From the NCBI GenBank assembly GCA_010645155.1, contig CM021323.1, positions 11,840,507 to 11,904,506 on the forward strand: 64,000 nucleotides of DNA. The letters are read 5' to 3'. The stretch comes from Tigriopus japonicus. Taxonomy: Eukaryota; Arthropoda; Copepoda; Harpacticoida; Harpacticidae. This document shows positions 23,189-36,059 of this stretch, piece after piece; within the stretch, counting starts at the first letter, position 1, and every line of letters starts with the position of its first letter. The notes beneath the pieces were generated by a model. It made no database searches. It worked only from the letters and a program-made list of their open reading frames with translations, and was not told where the DNA came from. A program made the translations under genes and the position numbers.

Positions 23189-24812
23189 GATTGATTGATT
23201 GATGGAAGATGTGATTGAACTTCGGCAAAGTGAAAATTGATGTTGTGAAAACACAGCGATGCCTGGTTATTTTTTAGGTAAAATTTGCCAAAAGTACATT
23301 GGAAAGTGCCAAATCCGTGGTTAGGGAATAACGACAAATCTAGCCATAAGAAAACTCGCCCAGTTTTAACAAAATGTGTCTTTGTGTGTCTTTTTACAAT
23401 CGTGATTAGATACGAGGAACTTGAAAAACAATCTCGCTTTTCCCAACAAAATATCTTTTCGATTACTTCCACTTTCCTCAATTACTGACTCGTGAAATAT
23501 TTTGACGGAAAGCTTGCAGTACTGTAACACTGTTGTTTGGTTGATGAATCATATTAGTAGCTTCTACAACTGGATATTAAGTTGTGCAGGACAAAACTGT
23601 CAGAAAATTTTAGAGTTATTTCATTTGTCTCATTCCTTGGCAGTTAAATCAACAGAGTTACAATGATCCAAATTAAAAACTAAAAAAAAATATGTTTCGA
23701 AAAGTCTGAGAGAGCGGAGAATGAAAATTAAAGCTTTCAGTGACTAGGATAATTCCGATCCGCATTCATGTTTTTGAAGTCATGATTTGCCCAACTTTTG
23801 CTGTTTTGCCCCATTTTGTTCTTCGAAAATCATTTTGGCAGCACTGAAGTCATGACGGAACATAGAAAGTTAGAAACATCTTAGACGCTTGCTCGCTTTG
23901 CTTGCTCGCTTTAAAGTATTTCATTTTTTTCAACTTCTAGCATGTTTACACCGTGCTTCTACTTTTACTGAATTCGTAATGATCAAATAAACCATTTCAA
24001 ATGTTTGCAGAACTAGCTATAATTTCCTCGAATACGACTTTTGATCCCTTTTCCTAGGTTGCCGATTTGGCGCATGTCTCATTTGCGCGTATTTTTGTTG
24101 TAACATGTCGTGTCGAATCCAAACACGACGCGACGCTAAATTGAGACGTTCATTATTCTAAGAAGGTCATCTATCACGGGCAATTTAATCGGTGGAACCG
24201 GGTAAGTTTACAAGTTAAGAAAGTCAGGCTTGACAATTTAGGATAAGTTATGGTCAGTTTTGTTTCATTGGATTCGCTTTGAAGGAAAACACGCGTGTTA
24301 AAATGTCTGAAATGGAATGAATTTAAGTGATTGAAAGAGAAAGAGACTAGAGAAAGAGCTTTTTGGTCGAACCAAATTTACTCCCATGAAGGATTTCTCA
24401 TAATTGTGCTCTGTTACCAATTCATAAATCTATACGCATATAAGGACATCGGAAATTCAAACGCGATTTTTCAAATAAAATCAATACAATATTCCTAAAA
24501 TAGTTCGTTTATCCGAAGTACGGTGAAATCTCGATTTAACGATAATTTTAGGGGTTACCGGTTTATTATGACTCTTACGACAACGACTCAATATAACGAT
24601 AAATCTCGATTTAACGATATATTTTGGGGATGACGGACAATATGGTTCAATCGAGATTTCACTGTACCGTTGAATTGAAGAGCTCAAACGGAGTGCAAGG
24701 TATCAAAAGAGATGGCAAACCTTGACTACTTTTTCATTGTTGACATTGACTCGGGTCAAAAATTGATCATCTACCTTTGGAATTGAATCTGCGTGCGCTC
24801 ATTCGTGACTTG
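23189..24812. other. intergenic region between FAM98 and the unassigned 1665-aa gene
   Basis: Divergent arrangement, so both promoters should be here. The region is AT-rich and holds one 144-bp pogo/Tigger-type MITE (24521-24664). I see no other gene or element. Confidence 0.5.
24521..24664. mobile_element. pogo/Tigger-type MITE, 144 bp
   Basis: Inverted ends CGGTGAAATCTCGATTTAAC and (complement of the right end) CAGTGAAATCTCGATTGAAC are flanked by TA on both sides (24519-24520, 24665-24666), the Tc1/mariner target site. CAGTGAAA(C/T)CTCG-type ends are characteristic of the pogo/Tigger group. The sequence AATCTCGATTTAACGATA also recurs internally near 24602, suggesting partial tandem growth of the element. 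Confidence 0.8.
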
Positions 24813-27800
24813 ATGGCCCACCCTTCCACGCCCCTAAATGTGTCGGTCACTTCGTCTTCCTTCTCCTGGGACACCTCAGATGAGGATTGGTCCCAGTCCC
24901 AATCTAAAAAGACCCCTTCCAAAGGTCCAAAACGGTCCGTGGGACGCCCTCGAAAATCCAATCCCCCGCCCACTCGAGTCACGCCTAGTCGACGAGCCAA
25001 AATCAAGGCGTCTCCATCGGTCGAAATACCCTTAACTATGAAATTGAAACCGAGTAGCCCGCCTACCGCGTCAGTCACGCCCCCTGATCCTCCCAAAATG
25101 TTGCCCCTAGATTTAACGCGCCCGAAATTTCGAGTTCAATCGGGGAAACGCCCCAGCCCGCCTCTCGTAGAGACGGATCTGGCCCGGGGTTTGTCCTTGG
25201 CCCGCCCCACCTTTTATGAGAAGCATCCGGAATTGGCCTCGAAAGTTCAAATGGCGTTTCGGGAGAAATTAGCGAGAGTCGATCGCGTGACCATGGTAAA
25301 AAAAAGCTAGATAGAGCCCTAAAACTACAAGAGTATGCGTATGAGATGGACTGGTCCCACCTAGGCATTGGATTTGAAAGGAAATAGGAAAGCGTTAGAC
25401 AAAAGGTAATATTTGGTACACTATTTTATCATCAACATTGTAACACTTGCAGGTTTTGGGCATGTTCTGGAAATGAACGCGCTTCTTGGTCTTACTTTTT
25501 ATTCCAGCCATTGCATTTTGTCTAGTAGTTTTCTTTTTCTTCTCGAATCCTGTCCGATATTAGTCCTTAGTGGAACCAATTGATCTCCTTCGTGTACGCT
25601 TGTAATTTTAGTGTAGTAATAAAATCTAGATTGAATGATCTTTTTTTGAAGTCACTGGTTTTGTGTTTGTAGTAGTATACTTCAACTACTGAAATTCATG
25701 CCGGTTTGACAGGTACTGGTTTGAAATATGATGAGTAGAGACCAGATTTTAAATTTTTCCTGAAGTTGACTTTTCGAGCCAAATGATCAAATTTGTTTAT
25801 TTTCAAACTCCAAGAGTAAAGTTTGATTTTCATGAAAACTCAAAAATTACATTCAAAATAACATTTTTCCCAGAAATAACCATCAATGTTTTTGCCAAAA
25901 ATTAGCAAAAATGCAAAACTGGATTTTTTTTTTCGAGTTATGAGCTAACGCAAGTTACCTAACAATGATGCAGAAAATGAAAAACCGATGTTTTACATGC
26001 ATGAAAGCAAAATGAAAAAGGTCCATTGAAGTACATACATGTGCTTGAAGTATACTTCAACGCGCACAAAACAGATGACTAATAATGGATATGGAAACGC
26101 GAGTGGGTTTATTCTTGCAGAGTTATATGAGTGACAAATTTCGTTCCTTTGATCGAACTTCGTTTCAAACTGGAGTGTTGACCCATGAGGCGGTCCAAGA
26201 GGCAGACCTGCCCATCCCCAAAGAGAAATACACCCCTAAGTTGTCCGTGGAACAGAAAATGTTCAAACTCCTCGATGGTAGTATAGTTTTGGGCATATTT
26301 CATGTTTCAGAAACGAATCTCGAAAACTCGTTTGTATGATAGACCTCTCCGGGTTATTTAATCCCCACTTTTTTGACTTATATAAAGGAGTTTAATTATT
26401 TTTTAAATCAGACCTAAAAACCGCGCGAGTTCAAAAAAATCTCCCAATTTTGATTTATCATTTTTTGTGGCAAAATAATAAATTTTGTGAATAAAATAAC
26501 TTAGTTTTAAAAATCTAAATAATACAAGAGATTGAATAAATAATCACTTCTCTGCTGAGTGGAAATTGGCTAGAATATTAATTGTTCTGTCCTTATTCTA
26601 GTGCTTCAACGATTACCTGAAGCTCCACCGCCTCTAAGTGGATATCCAAATTGCGGTCTGGGTCGCAAGAACCGATTTGTACCTGCCGAGTTGCTCGAAT
26701 CTCAAGTCCGCTCTCAATGCATGCCTGACATCCTCGACCCTGATCCTTCTGCTCTTTCCGATGGTCCACTTCCAGCCCAATCATCGCCAAGTGAACAAAA
26801 CCAAGAATTAAGTGCGGATTGCTCGTTGTTCGAAGCTGAACTTGAACACCCTCTAAATAATAACAATTTAGACATGCCCAAGAAACGAACTCCAGCTAAA
26901 TCAACCACCACGTCCAATCATGGTACCCCGAAGGGTGGTTCAAGCGAATCATTGGTTGGTTCCCGTGAGTTGAAAGTGGTCGTTCATCGGGAGGAAGTCG
27001 AGCGATATCGAGCCGAATTAGATCGATCGCCTAGGGGATCCTTGAGTTTGAATCTGTCCAAGGATGACGAGGATCCCATTCAGTCCTCGAGCTTGAATCA
27101 GGGCAACCAGGATTGTCTCGATCTGACCGTACCCAAGGTGTTTGAATCGCCCAAAGTGACCAGCACACCCAAATCCGCCGACGAAATCAGTGGGGTGATG
27201 AAGGGACCGAGTCAAAATATGGATACCATTGTGTCTTTAACGCGGAAACCCTCCAGTTGTTGTTCTTCTTCTTCGTCATCGTCATCGAGTTCATCCAAAA
27301 AGCGTAAAGAAGGTCGAGAGCATGGTCTTTCCAAATCTTCCAAATCGATTTCTCGTGAAGACAAGTCGACCAAATCGACTTCCAAGCCACTAAAGTCCCC
27401 GAAATCTTGTGGGGATTCATCGAAACCAGCTCTGATGAAAGACAAAGCCCCCGTTAATCCTCAAAGTAAATCCTCGTACAAGATCCCGAAAAAGACGATC
27501 ACGCCCAAATCCACGACTGAGACCACGTCATCATCCACTATTGGGAACAGCAAGGCCAATAAGAAATCAGGTGGTCGCTTGTTCGATTCGCCTTTCTTGG
27601 CCAGTCTCTTCGAGAGCTCGCCTCAAAAGGCTAAGTCCAAACTTAATCGATCCTCTTCGTCTCAAAATCGACGGCCAATTGCCTCGAAACCGACGGAAAA
27701 GCCAGTTCCCTCCAAATCGGAGAGCCCACCCACGCCCATAAATGATTCCCCAACACAATCAGTAAATGAAAAAGAGTCGTCTCCTCCTTCCCAAGAGACT

Positions 27801-30800
27801 CAAGAAGAGTGCAATAAGCCCACAACCCAAGAGGGACCACCCAAAACCATGGAAGAGGGATCGGATCAGAGTGGTGTGAAGAGGAAGCGATTAAGTTTGA
27901 AAGACTACCAGAGCAAAAAGGCCAAAGCAAGCGAAAAGATCACTGAGCCTAATCCAGCCTTGGAAGAAGGTGAGGTGCCTGATAGTGATGACGAGATCTC
28001 GATCGTAGGTTTAGTCATGAACAACAGTCCAAAAGCGATTGTAAAACCACGGAAACCGATTGTCGTTTCAACCGTGGAATCTTCGTCTTCCCGTGAGCCT
28101 TCCATCAGTCCTTCGACGGCATCTTCCTCAGATAAGCTCTTGATTGACGAGAACAAAACGCAAACAGCCACGCCTTCTCCCATTCCGATAGAGGGGGAGC
28201 AACGCCCCAAAGACGACGATGAGATGGCACACCCTCTTCGCACTTCTCCATTGATTGACCGAGGACCAAGACGCAAGAAGGAGGTCAACTCAAGTCAAGG
28301 GATGTCGATTGCCAAAAATCTGCTTCTAAAAGAGAATGAACAGCAAGATGATAAAGTAGTAGAAGAAGACGACGACGACGACGACGACGAAGCTGTTCAA
28401 TTGGAGTTGGATTCGGAGGACAGATTGGATCTGGATGAATCCGGATTAGAGAACGAAGAGGTGATACCCGCTGCTGTTCCATCGACTTCCAAAGCCACAA
28501 TAAATGAGCCATCAAGTAGTGTTAGCAGTCCCTTGGAGAGCACCCCTAGTAAAGAGAATTCGCAAGAGGTAAGGATAAGAGTTGGTCGTAATTGGATAGA
28601 ATTCCACTTTTTATGAATCATTTTTTGGTTTGTTTCAGTTCATCGATGCCATGCCTCCGAGTTTGAAAGGCCCTTTCATGGCCCTCTATTCGAAACGATT
28701 GTGTTTTAAACAATTGGAATTCGGTGTGTGTCAAAAACGCCTCGATTTCGAAGCCTACATGCGAAACAAGCGATTCCCATCCCAAGTTCTCGGAGTCACC
28801 ACGCCCCCTCGATTACGATGTAGTCTCAATCATGAGATCACTTACAATGACTTCAAGACGTTCCTTCTGCTCATTAGCGAATCCAGCGAAGATCAATTGC
28901 CTCTGATGCTCCGCCCAAGAACCCACAACCGCTTTGCCCGAATCATGGGCATGTTCAACGCCAACAAGCATTGGATTGGGGTGCATTTCATCCTCGAGAT
29001 CATGGCCATCGTGATCAGATCGGCCAAATTGGCTGCTGAGCCGAGTTTTGAGTTCTGCATCGTCATTGAGACCATCGTGAACGATCTTGACCATTTCCAA
29101 AAGATCTTTGAATTCCCGGATAAGCATCCTCCCCAAGTTTTGGCCGGATTCAAGGTCTCCATTGAGCAGTTGTTCAACCAAATTTTGGATCTTGTGTCCA
29201 CGTTAGTGCTATTCAGTGAGCATCATCGCGGATCCAATGAAGTCCTCAAGTTGGGAACCACTCTCGACAAAGTGTTTGCCTTGTCGAGCTTTTGGGGAAT
29301 GGTATTGAGCCCCCAGTCTTTCAAGGCCATATTCCAGTTCTTTGGCAAGTACGAAAAAGCCTTCCAAAAGCCTCTAAATGTGCTTTATCACTTCGCTTTC
29401 ATGCCGGGCTTCGAGGTCGAAAGTCGAGATTTGGATTTGTTCTTGCGGAAGTTTGTCAACGATCTCGATTTGACCGCGCTCAAATTCGCTCTCGTTCCAA
29501 TTGTGCTCGCTCTTCCGGCAAGTCAGTTCCGGGAGCTTTTCACGCAGTTTCCTTCCGTAAAATCGCTTTTGAGACGCACTGTGGAACTGAATCATCAAGT
29601 GCCTTGTGCCGGCATCTTTGATCGAATCCGAGCTGAGCAACTCACCGATTTGATACCTTGCATTCCGGATGTAGAGGAGTTCATCGACACTTCCGCTCTT
29701 GATGAGCTCTCCGCTCTTATGGATGACCCCACACGACGATTCCAATTACTCAATGTGCTCGATCAACGCCTTTTGTCGCCATTCAAACTCCGAGAGTTCT
29801 TTCTGGATTTGGTCAAACTGTTTTGCGAGAAGGAGGATCCGAAGGAGATTGACGGGATCTTTTCGGATTTCGCCGAGATGTTCTTTAAGAATCCTTTCCG
29901 ACCTCCGATCGCTCTGCATTTTCTGGCTCAGCTTCGGAATACGCTCGTGATTCATATATACACCATGTTGAAGGACTTACCTCCCGAGGATCGATGCCGG
30001 TCCTTGGAGCATCTCTACATGATCTCGTCAATGAGTCCGGAACGACTCATGATCCCGGATTTCCCCATCTGGTCCATTCCAAGCTTGTATGATCCATCGG
30101 CTTTGGGATTCGAGTGCTTGTTGCAGCCTTCAACGCCCTTTGGAACGGTTCGTGCGGCAGTGATGTTGCTCGTGTGGAAACGATGCGATTTCTTGGCCAT
30201 GACCATTTTCCACCAAGATGCTTCCGAGATCGTTTTGAAAGCTCCGAGACATGAACGCGTGGATCTGGCCAGGTGAGCTTCGACTAGAGTGTGGATTCGA
30301 AAGTTTTTACTTGAAATTCCTTTGAGTTGTTTGGGCGGGGAAAAAATTAGCTGCATTTTTTAAAGACTTTAAGTTTAAAAAATCCTTATTGAAAGAACGA
30401 TCAGTGATCACGAAGAGAAGAGATAGAGAGAGGTAGGTCAGAAAATTGAAAACAAAAAGAACCTTTTTTATTTTTTGTTTAAACACTTCTGTTTGGCCAC
30501 TTTTCAACTCAATGTCCGCCCTCTACCCATAAAGTCCGAGGAATTCGATTTGAAATAGTTTTTCCTTAAATCGCTTTACAGTGCCATCCTTCGACTTAAA
30601 ATGAACATGTATCGAGCTGATGGTGGACTGGCGTTGAAAAACGGAGTTTTAGAAGGTGTGCTGGTTTTGTTCCGTGATCACATTGCGCCGTTCATGAGCG
30701 AAAAGCGCGTGAATACCATTCAATGCGTGGAAGATTCCAACAACTTTCTCACATTTTGGCTCTCCCATTGTCAACTCAAAGCTAACCGTGATTCACTCCA

Positions 30801-31496
30801 GGTAAATAAATCCTCCCAGAATTTACGTATCAAGTATCTCAATATTGTCTTTTTGAAGGAATTGAAATTATGATTATGTCATTGTAGGCCAACATTCTTC
30901 CGCTTTGCCGTCAGTACCGCACCAAATTGACCCTCTGGGAAGCCACCATGAGATCTTTGGTTCATACCCTGGAGCTCCAAGGTTTTCCAGAAGAAGCGGA
31001 TCAATTCTACTCTCGAGCCCGTGATCTCAACTACTACGTGAATCAATCCTCATTAGATAACTGCTTCGCTTTCCCGTACAACATATCGCCCCATGAGCTC
31101 ACCGTCATCCTCCGATGCTACTTCAAATGTCTCCTCGAAGAGAATCTCATCTACGATCCAAGTAAGAATTAAGCTCAACTCGGATTTCACTCAATCCTAA
31201 GTAACTCTGGTGTTCTTTATTTTGAATTTTCAGGAGTTTTGGAAGACCTTCTCCAACCAAATTCGTGCCCAGATTGGGCCCGATATCGAATCGCTATAAC
31301 GTATGTGCCCTCCGGATGTTCAACTACGGGTCTGCCTTTTTTAGACATCCATGCCGCGGCGACCCCGGAAATGGGTCGTCGACGATTACGGCAATCTCTT
31401 AAGTCACTCAAACCCCCAATTGTCACGGACCAAAATGGCGAATCTTTTAATCCCGAGTCCTTGATCCACCATCTTGTCAGAATGTCGCAACCATGA
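24813..31496 (+). CDS. large uncharacterised protein, AT-hook / PAZ-like / CCCH-like, possibly TOPAZ1-related
   Basis: Seven exons: 24813..25295, 26121..26277, 26602..28568, 28639..30272, 30582..30801, 30888..31161 and 31234..31496. All junctions are GT-AG and frames match, giving 1665 aa. An in-frame stop at 24747 supports this start. Residues 1-160 are disordered with an AT-hook (VGRPRKSN). Around 210-240 SGYPNCGLGRKNRFVPAELL resembles the end of a PAZ fold. About 250-870 is low complexity (poly-Ser then KKRK; an Asp run near 840). From 870 the protein is compact and helical, opening with CCCH-like cysteines (CFKQLEFGVC ... RCSLNH). Size and layout recall vertebrate TOPAZ1, a germ-cell protein, but I cannot confirm homology. 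Nuclear localisation is inferred. Confidence 0.85.
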
Positions 31497-31522
31497 AGCC
31501 TTATTGAGAGAACAAGTGTCAG

Positions 31523-31528
31523 AATAAA
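31523..31528 (+). terminator. poly(A) signal of the 1665-aa gene
   Basis: AATAAATAAA starts 27 bp after the stop codon. The convergent HIRA stop codon is only 113 bp from this gene's stop codon, so the two 3' UTRs probably overlap. Confidence 0.5.
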
Positions 31529-31609
31529 TAAATATGCCATTAAGAAGTTCATTTTTTGTCAAGTGTCCCAAAGATTTGAAAAGAGTTTTTCAAAACGATA
31601 GAAAAAAAA

Positions 31610-34600
31610 TTACAGTCCCAAAAGCTGGGACACCTCATCCTTGCTCTGTTCAATATCGTTCGAGATCTGACTTTGGTATTCCATGTGAAGCCGTTGCAAT
31701 TGCGGATTGGACGCAATCACCTTCAACGCAAACTTGAGCAATTTCCTCTTCTCCACATTCAGAATCTTGGGTTCCCATGTGGTACTTGTACTGGCCGGAT
31801 TTCCCCCCGGACCCAAAAGATCGTCAAAAAGATTCCGGAGACGATCCGTGTTTTCCAATTTGGACAGATGCAACACCTCTCTCACGAGCCAATAGCGATA
31901 TTCTTCCGGCGATCGCAAGAAAAGAGCCGCCATCTTCTGGGATTCACAAAACGAGATATTGGCCTTCACTTGGATGTCCACGCCCACCTCATCCACGTGG
32001 GCGGGCGTGGGTGTGAGGGCGTTGATCACAGCCAGAGGGGTCTTGTTGGGCTTGTCTTGGTCTAAATGCGGCACATGACACGAATAGCATGAGATCGATT
32101 GGAGACCTTGGCGAGAACTACCCACTCTGACCCAAGATCCGAGATCACGCGAGAAAATGAAGGCCGAACCAGCCTTGCTCACAATCACGGGCTGCTCATT
32201 GTCCGTGAAGGTCAGTTTACTGATGGAATTGGCCGTTCGACCCTCGAGGATGGACGAGAGACATTCGTTGCGGAACTCGACCTTCAATCCGGTTTCCGAC
32301 ACTCGCCAAAGAAACATTTTGGCGGCGCAGGTCACGATGGCAAAGTAGTTTTTGGAAGTGGCCGACAAAAGGGTTCCTCCTGGAACCATGATGGGCGGTG
32401 CCATTCGCGTTCCAAAGGCCGAGAACAAGTTGATGGATTGATCTTCGCATGATATTATCAGGAGGGTGTGCGAAAACTCCATGGCACAAATCGGCGAAGG
32501 CAGTAAGATCTCCCATTCCTTGTGGTCGAATTCCCCTCGGACGTAATTGAGCGTTCCAGAAGGAACTGTGTGGGCGTGGTTTTCCACGTACACGATGTAT
32601 TTCTCACCGTTCCAATCGAAATGAAACGTTTGCTTCTTGTCGAGTTTCTTCCTGGGAAGAAGTATCGATTTGACGGGAACACTGGTTTCCGGGGAGAAAT
32701 CGCCCATTTGGCTCTCGGAAGGCGTGGCCAAGGCACTGAATTCCGTATCCTCCTCTCGATGAGGGATGCAATCGCTTCTGGATGAGATTCGGGCCCGCTT
32801 TTTGGGTCTTACCGAGGTTTCTTCGGCAGAACCGCCATTTTCCGGGAAGGTCTTGCCTCGTTTCAAACTCATCAATTCGGGACGTTCCCGGGGTTTCTTA
32901 GAGGGTTCGAGTTTCCGAACTGGTGGACTCACGGTTGGTTCAGGTTGAGAAGAATTGGTTTTGGTGGGTTCCTTGGGCGAGTCGTCCTCATCGGAGGAAT
33001 CCAAAATGGGTCGACTGGGTTTCCGACGGACTTGCATCACATTCACGGGAGGCTCGTTGTCATCCGAGGGGTCGCTCGTTTTGGGTGGTACCGTTGTTTC
33101 CTCCTTCTTGGTTTCAAGGGTCTTGGGTCTGGGGGCGGATTTTGGAACCAGGACGTTGGTCGTTTGGTTGGAATCTTCGGATTTGTCCGGACTCACATTG
33201 GGCTTGACAATATCCTCACGTTTCTCGATCTCGATTTTGGACTTTTGCTGGGTCGAGAAACTGCCGAATTGCCCGGATCCAAAGGGCTGGGATTGTTCCA
33301 AAGTCTCGGCCGATGGAGGAGGGATGAATATGGGAGTGATCCGGCGTTTTCCATCCACGGTTCGAGCCTCGATCTGCTTGTCCATGGGTCCTCTGGGTTT
33401 GACCGGAGTCTTGGGAGGAGGCTCCTTGTTGCTCGTTGATACTGCTGAGAGGTTGGACTGTTGCTTGAGCAGAAGCTCGGGATTCTCCACGAACACACTT
33501 CCATTGGTGGGCTTTTTGCGAACGAGGGTCTGTCCGAATTGCTTGCCGTATTGTACGGACATGAGTTGAGCCACGCGATCCTCGGGGACAGGCGTGCCAA
33601 TTTCATCGCTCTTGAAGATGGCTGCGGCCACAGATCCGTCCATGGAGCAAGCCAAGAGCACTTTGCCGTCCTTGCTCCAAGAAAGATCTAGCACGGATTG
33701 GTCAAAAATGTCGCCAATCACACACAAGGGACGCTTGAGATTGGTACACCACACCGAGAAGCTCCGATCTCGCGATCCCAAGGCCGCCATGACAAACATC
33801 TCAGTCTTGCCGTTCTTCTTGGTCTTCTCAAAGATCTTGCCATTGAATCGCACGCATGAGATGGCCTTTTTGTGACCCACAAAGTCCTTGTGAGCGGTCC
33901 ACTTCTTGCCCCGCTCAATAATTTGGGCCGTGGGACCCCCACCATTCATGGCATGGGCCGACACGATCATGGTCCCATCTGGAGACCAACCCGGTCTAAG
34001 AACGTGCGTAGTGGCACCACATTCTTTGAAGGGTTCCTTGATAACGGTCTCTTGTTTCCAGTCACTCAATCGCCACACGCGCAAACTCCGATCATCGGAT
34101 TGACTGGCTAAATACTTGCCCACCGGATCGAATACTACCCCTTTGACCAAGCCCGTGTGGCCTTTCAATCGAACCAAGGACTCGGAGAGATCCTCACCGT
34201 TCCAAACAATGATCTGAAAGGGTTTTGGTGAGTTTAACATTGGATTTAGACATAATTTAGGAAAAAGTTTTACCGTATTATCGACACTAGCCGTGGCTAA
34301 AAGGGCGTCTCCGGGAGCCCAAGCCAAATCCAAGATATCGCCGTCGTGACTACGCAGAGTGTGAACCAATCGCCAACTCTCCACATTGACTCGATCTGAA
34401 ATTCAAGATTAGACGATACCAGAGATGTTGTCTTTTATCTAGCGGTTAGTTACATATCCTAAGATTTGTGTACAACTTGATACAACAAACAATTCACACC
34501 ATTGGCACGCATATGTGGCAAAAAAGGGAGTTCCTTTCTGGAATACTCATTATGAGTGATATGCTGACTCCTTGCCTATTCTTCAACAAACATACCTCCA

Positions 34601-35324
34601 ATCACCCATGCTTGATATTAGCATGAAAAGTAGATCCTTCCGCTTGATCCAGAATAATGATGCACCTGACTTATCCGCTTTTCCCATGAATCTAGAATCT
34701 CCTTTTGATAAGTTTGAAAGATGATGCTATCATTTTGTCATTTTTGGTTCGGAAATTTGACTAGATCGAGTCAAATGTCTAGTCTATAGAATGGTGTTTT
34801 TTACAAAACGCGTGTTGTAAAATGTCTTGAAATTTTCATACCGAGTAACTAATGAACACAAGGAGCAGATCTCATCTATCTCAAAATTTTCGACCCAGTT
34901 TCCATTTTTCAGCGCTTATCTTAGCGGTTAGATTCTAAGACAAGCTAGCCTCTATTAGGCCATCCATCTTGAAGTTAATGTTCTTACTGGCTTCGCCAAA
35001 GATGGCTCCTCCGCCGCCATAAGGCGATTTCTTCCAGATCATGACCAGTTTATCATCGCCCCCGGAAGCCAACAAGCTTCCCGAGTGCGACCATCGCAGA
35101 CAATTGACACAACCCAAGTGATGGTCCATTTGCGTGAGCAGTTTCGGGATGGAAGGATCCTCAGCGGCCTTTTGACTCAACACGGGCTCCAGATTCCAAA
35201 TGGAGATCCGTCCCGAATCCTTGCCCTGTCCGCCCGTGGCAAATCGGCTTCCATCCGGATGCACGTCGATGCTGAAGATGGGATACGTCTCGTCCGAGAT
35301 CCAATGCGGTTTCAGCAATTGCAT
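31610..35324 (-). CDS. HIRA: histone chaperone HIRA
   Basis: Three exons on the minus strand: 35324..34988, 34395..34274 and 34213..31610. The GT-AG junctions keep frame and restore conserved WD-repeat sequence, giving 1020 aa (human HIRA is about 1017). The N-terminus (MQLLKPHWI, IFSIDVHPDGSRFATGGQ) starts a seven-blade WD40 propeller running to about residue 350. Next is the B domain that binds ASF1 (EARTVDGKRRITPIFI), then a long disordered middle with acidic and NLS-like stretches, then the C-terminal Hira domain (from about residue 650, SPICAMEFSHTLLIISCEDQ). HIRA deposits histone H3.3 independently of replication, together with UBN1 and CABIN1. The last exon is unusually long. The gene is divergent from the ZXD-type gene and convergent with the 1665-aa gene. 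Confidence 0.97.
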
Positions 35325-35350
35325 CCTGCCTTTCTTTTCTTCCCGATTTG

Positions 35351-35370
35351 TGGATGGATGGATGGATGGA
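35351..35370. repeat. (TGGA)5 microsatellite in the HIRA 5' leader
   Basis: Five perfect TGGA units 27-46 bp upstream of the HIRA ATG, so probably within the 5' UTR. Confidence 0.8.
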
Positions 35371-35523
35371 GGAAAGGAAACTCAAGTGTTCGGTTCCTGG
35401 TTTGTTGGCCTCCCAAACGCACAACGTAAACAATCAATCATAACAACTTTCAAAACAAAAAGGTCAGGGTGACGCTTTTGCTCCGACCAAGATAGAGTGT
35501 GCTTTCACATGATACTTTATTAC

Positions 35524-36059
35524 TAGGGCCCTGAAAAATATTTGCAAAAAAATGACAAAATATCCAATATATGTTTTCTTCAAAAACCCAAAATATTTGT
35601 AAAAAAGCCGGATATGTAAGAAATATTTTTTTTGGGCAAGGCCATTATTTGGTATTTTTTGTCTGTGTGCACCGATTTTTCAAATCTGTTTCTGGTCCAA
35701 ATGATGCATTTGACCATTTTAAGAGGCAAACTTGACATACAATTGATGTTTTATTACATTTTTTGGTTTTCTTCAGCAAATCGCGCAGTTTTTTTTCGTA
35801 TATGACAGTAGTTTTGGTTTTGAATGTCGAATCTTTGTACAAATGCCATTTGTAGAGATTTTTGTTTTTTGGGTAAGCTCTATTGAGCATGTTCAGTCAT
35901 TTACTTTCTTCAATTTTGCCCGAAATATTTTTTTGACTAGAATAATCGAGAAAATATTGATTTTTTTTCCTTGAAAAGCAAAATATTTCAAAAATCGAGG
36001 AAAACAGGAGAAATATTTTAAAAATATTTCATATTTTAAAAAATCATTTCCGGGCCCTA
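35524..36059. mobile_element. non-autonomous hAT-type DNA transposon, 536 bp
   Basis: The ends are TAGGGCCCTGAAA (left) and, as complement of the right end, TAGGGCCCGGAAA. An exact 8-bp direct repeat TTTATTAC flanks it at 35516-35523 and 36060-36067. TAGGG-type ends with an 8-bp duplication indicate the hAT superfamily. The interior is very AT-rich with many AAATATTT motifs and has no transposase frame. Confidence 0.85.

Noticed and set aside
25674..26061. 13-bp direct repeat AGTATACTTCAAC at 25674-25686 and 26049-26061 in an intron, resembling a target duplication
   Set aside because: A match of this length at this distance is near chance level for a window this size, and no element ends or A-tail are visible between the copies.
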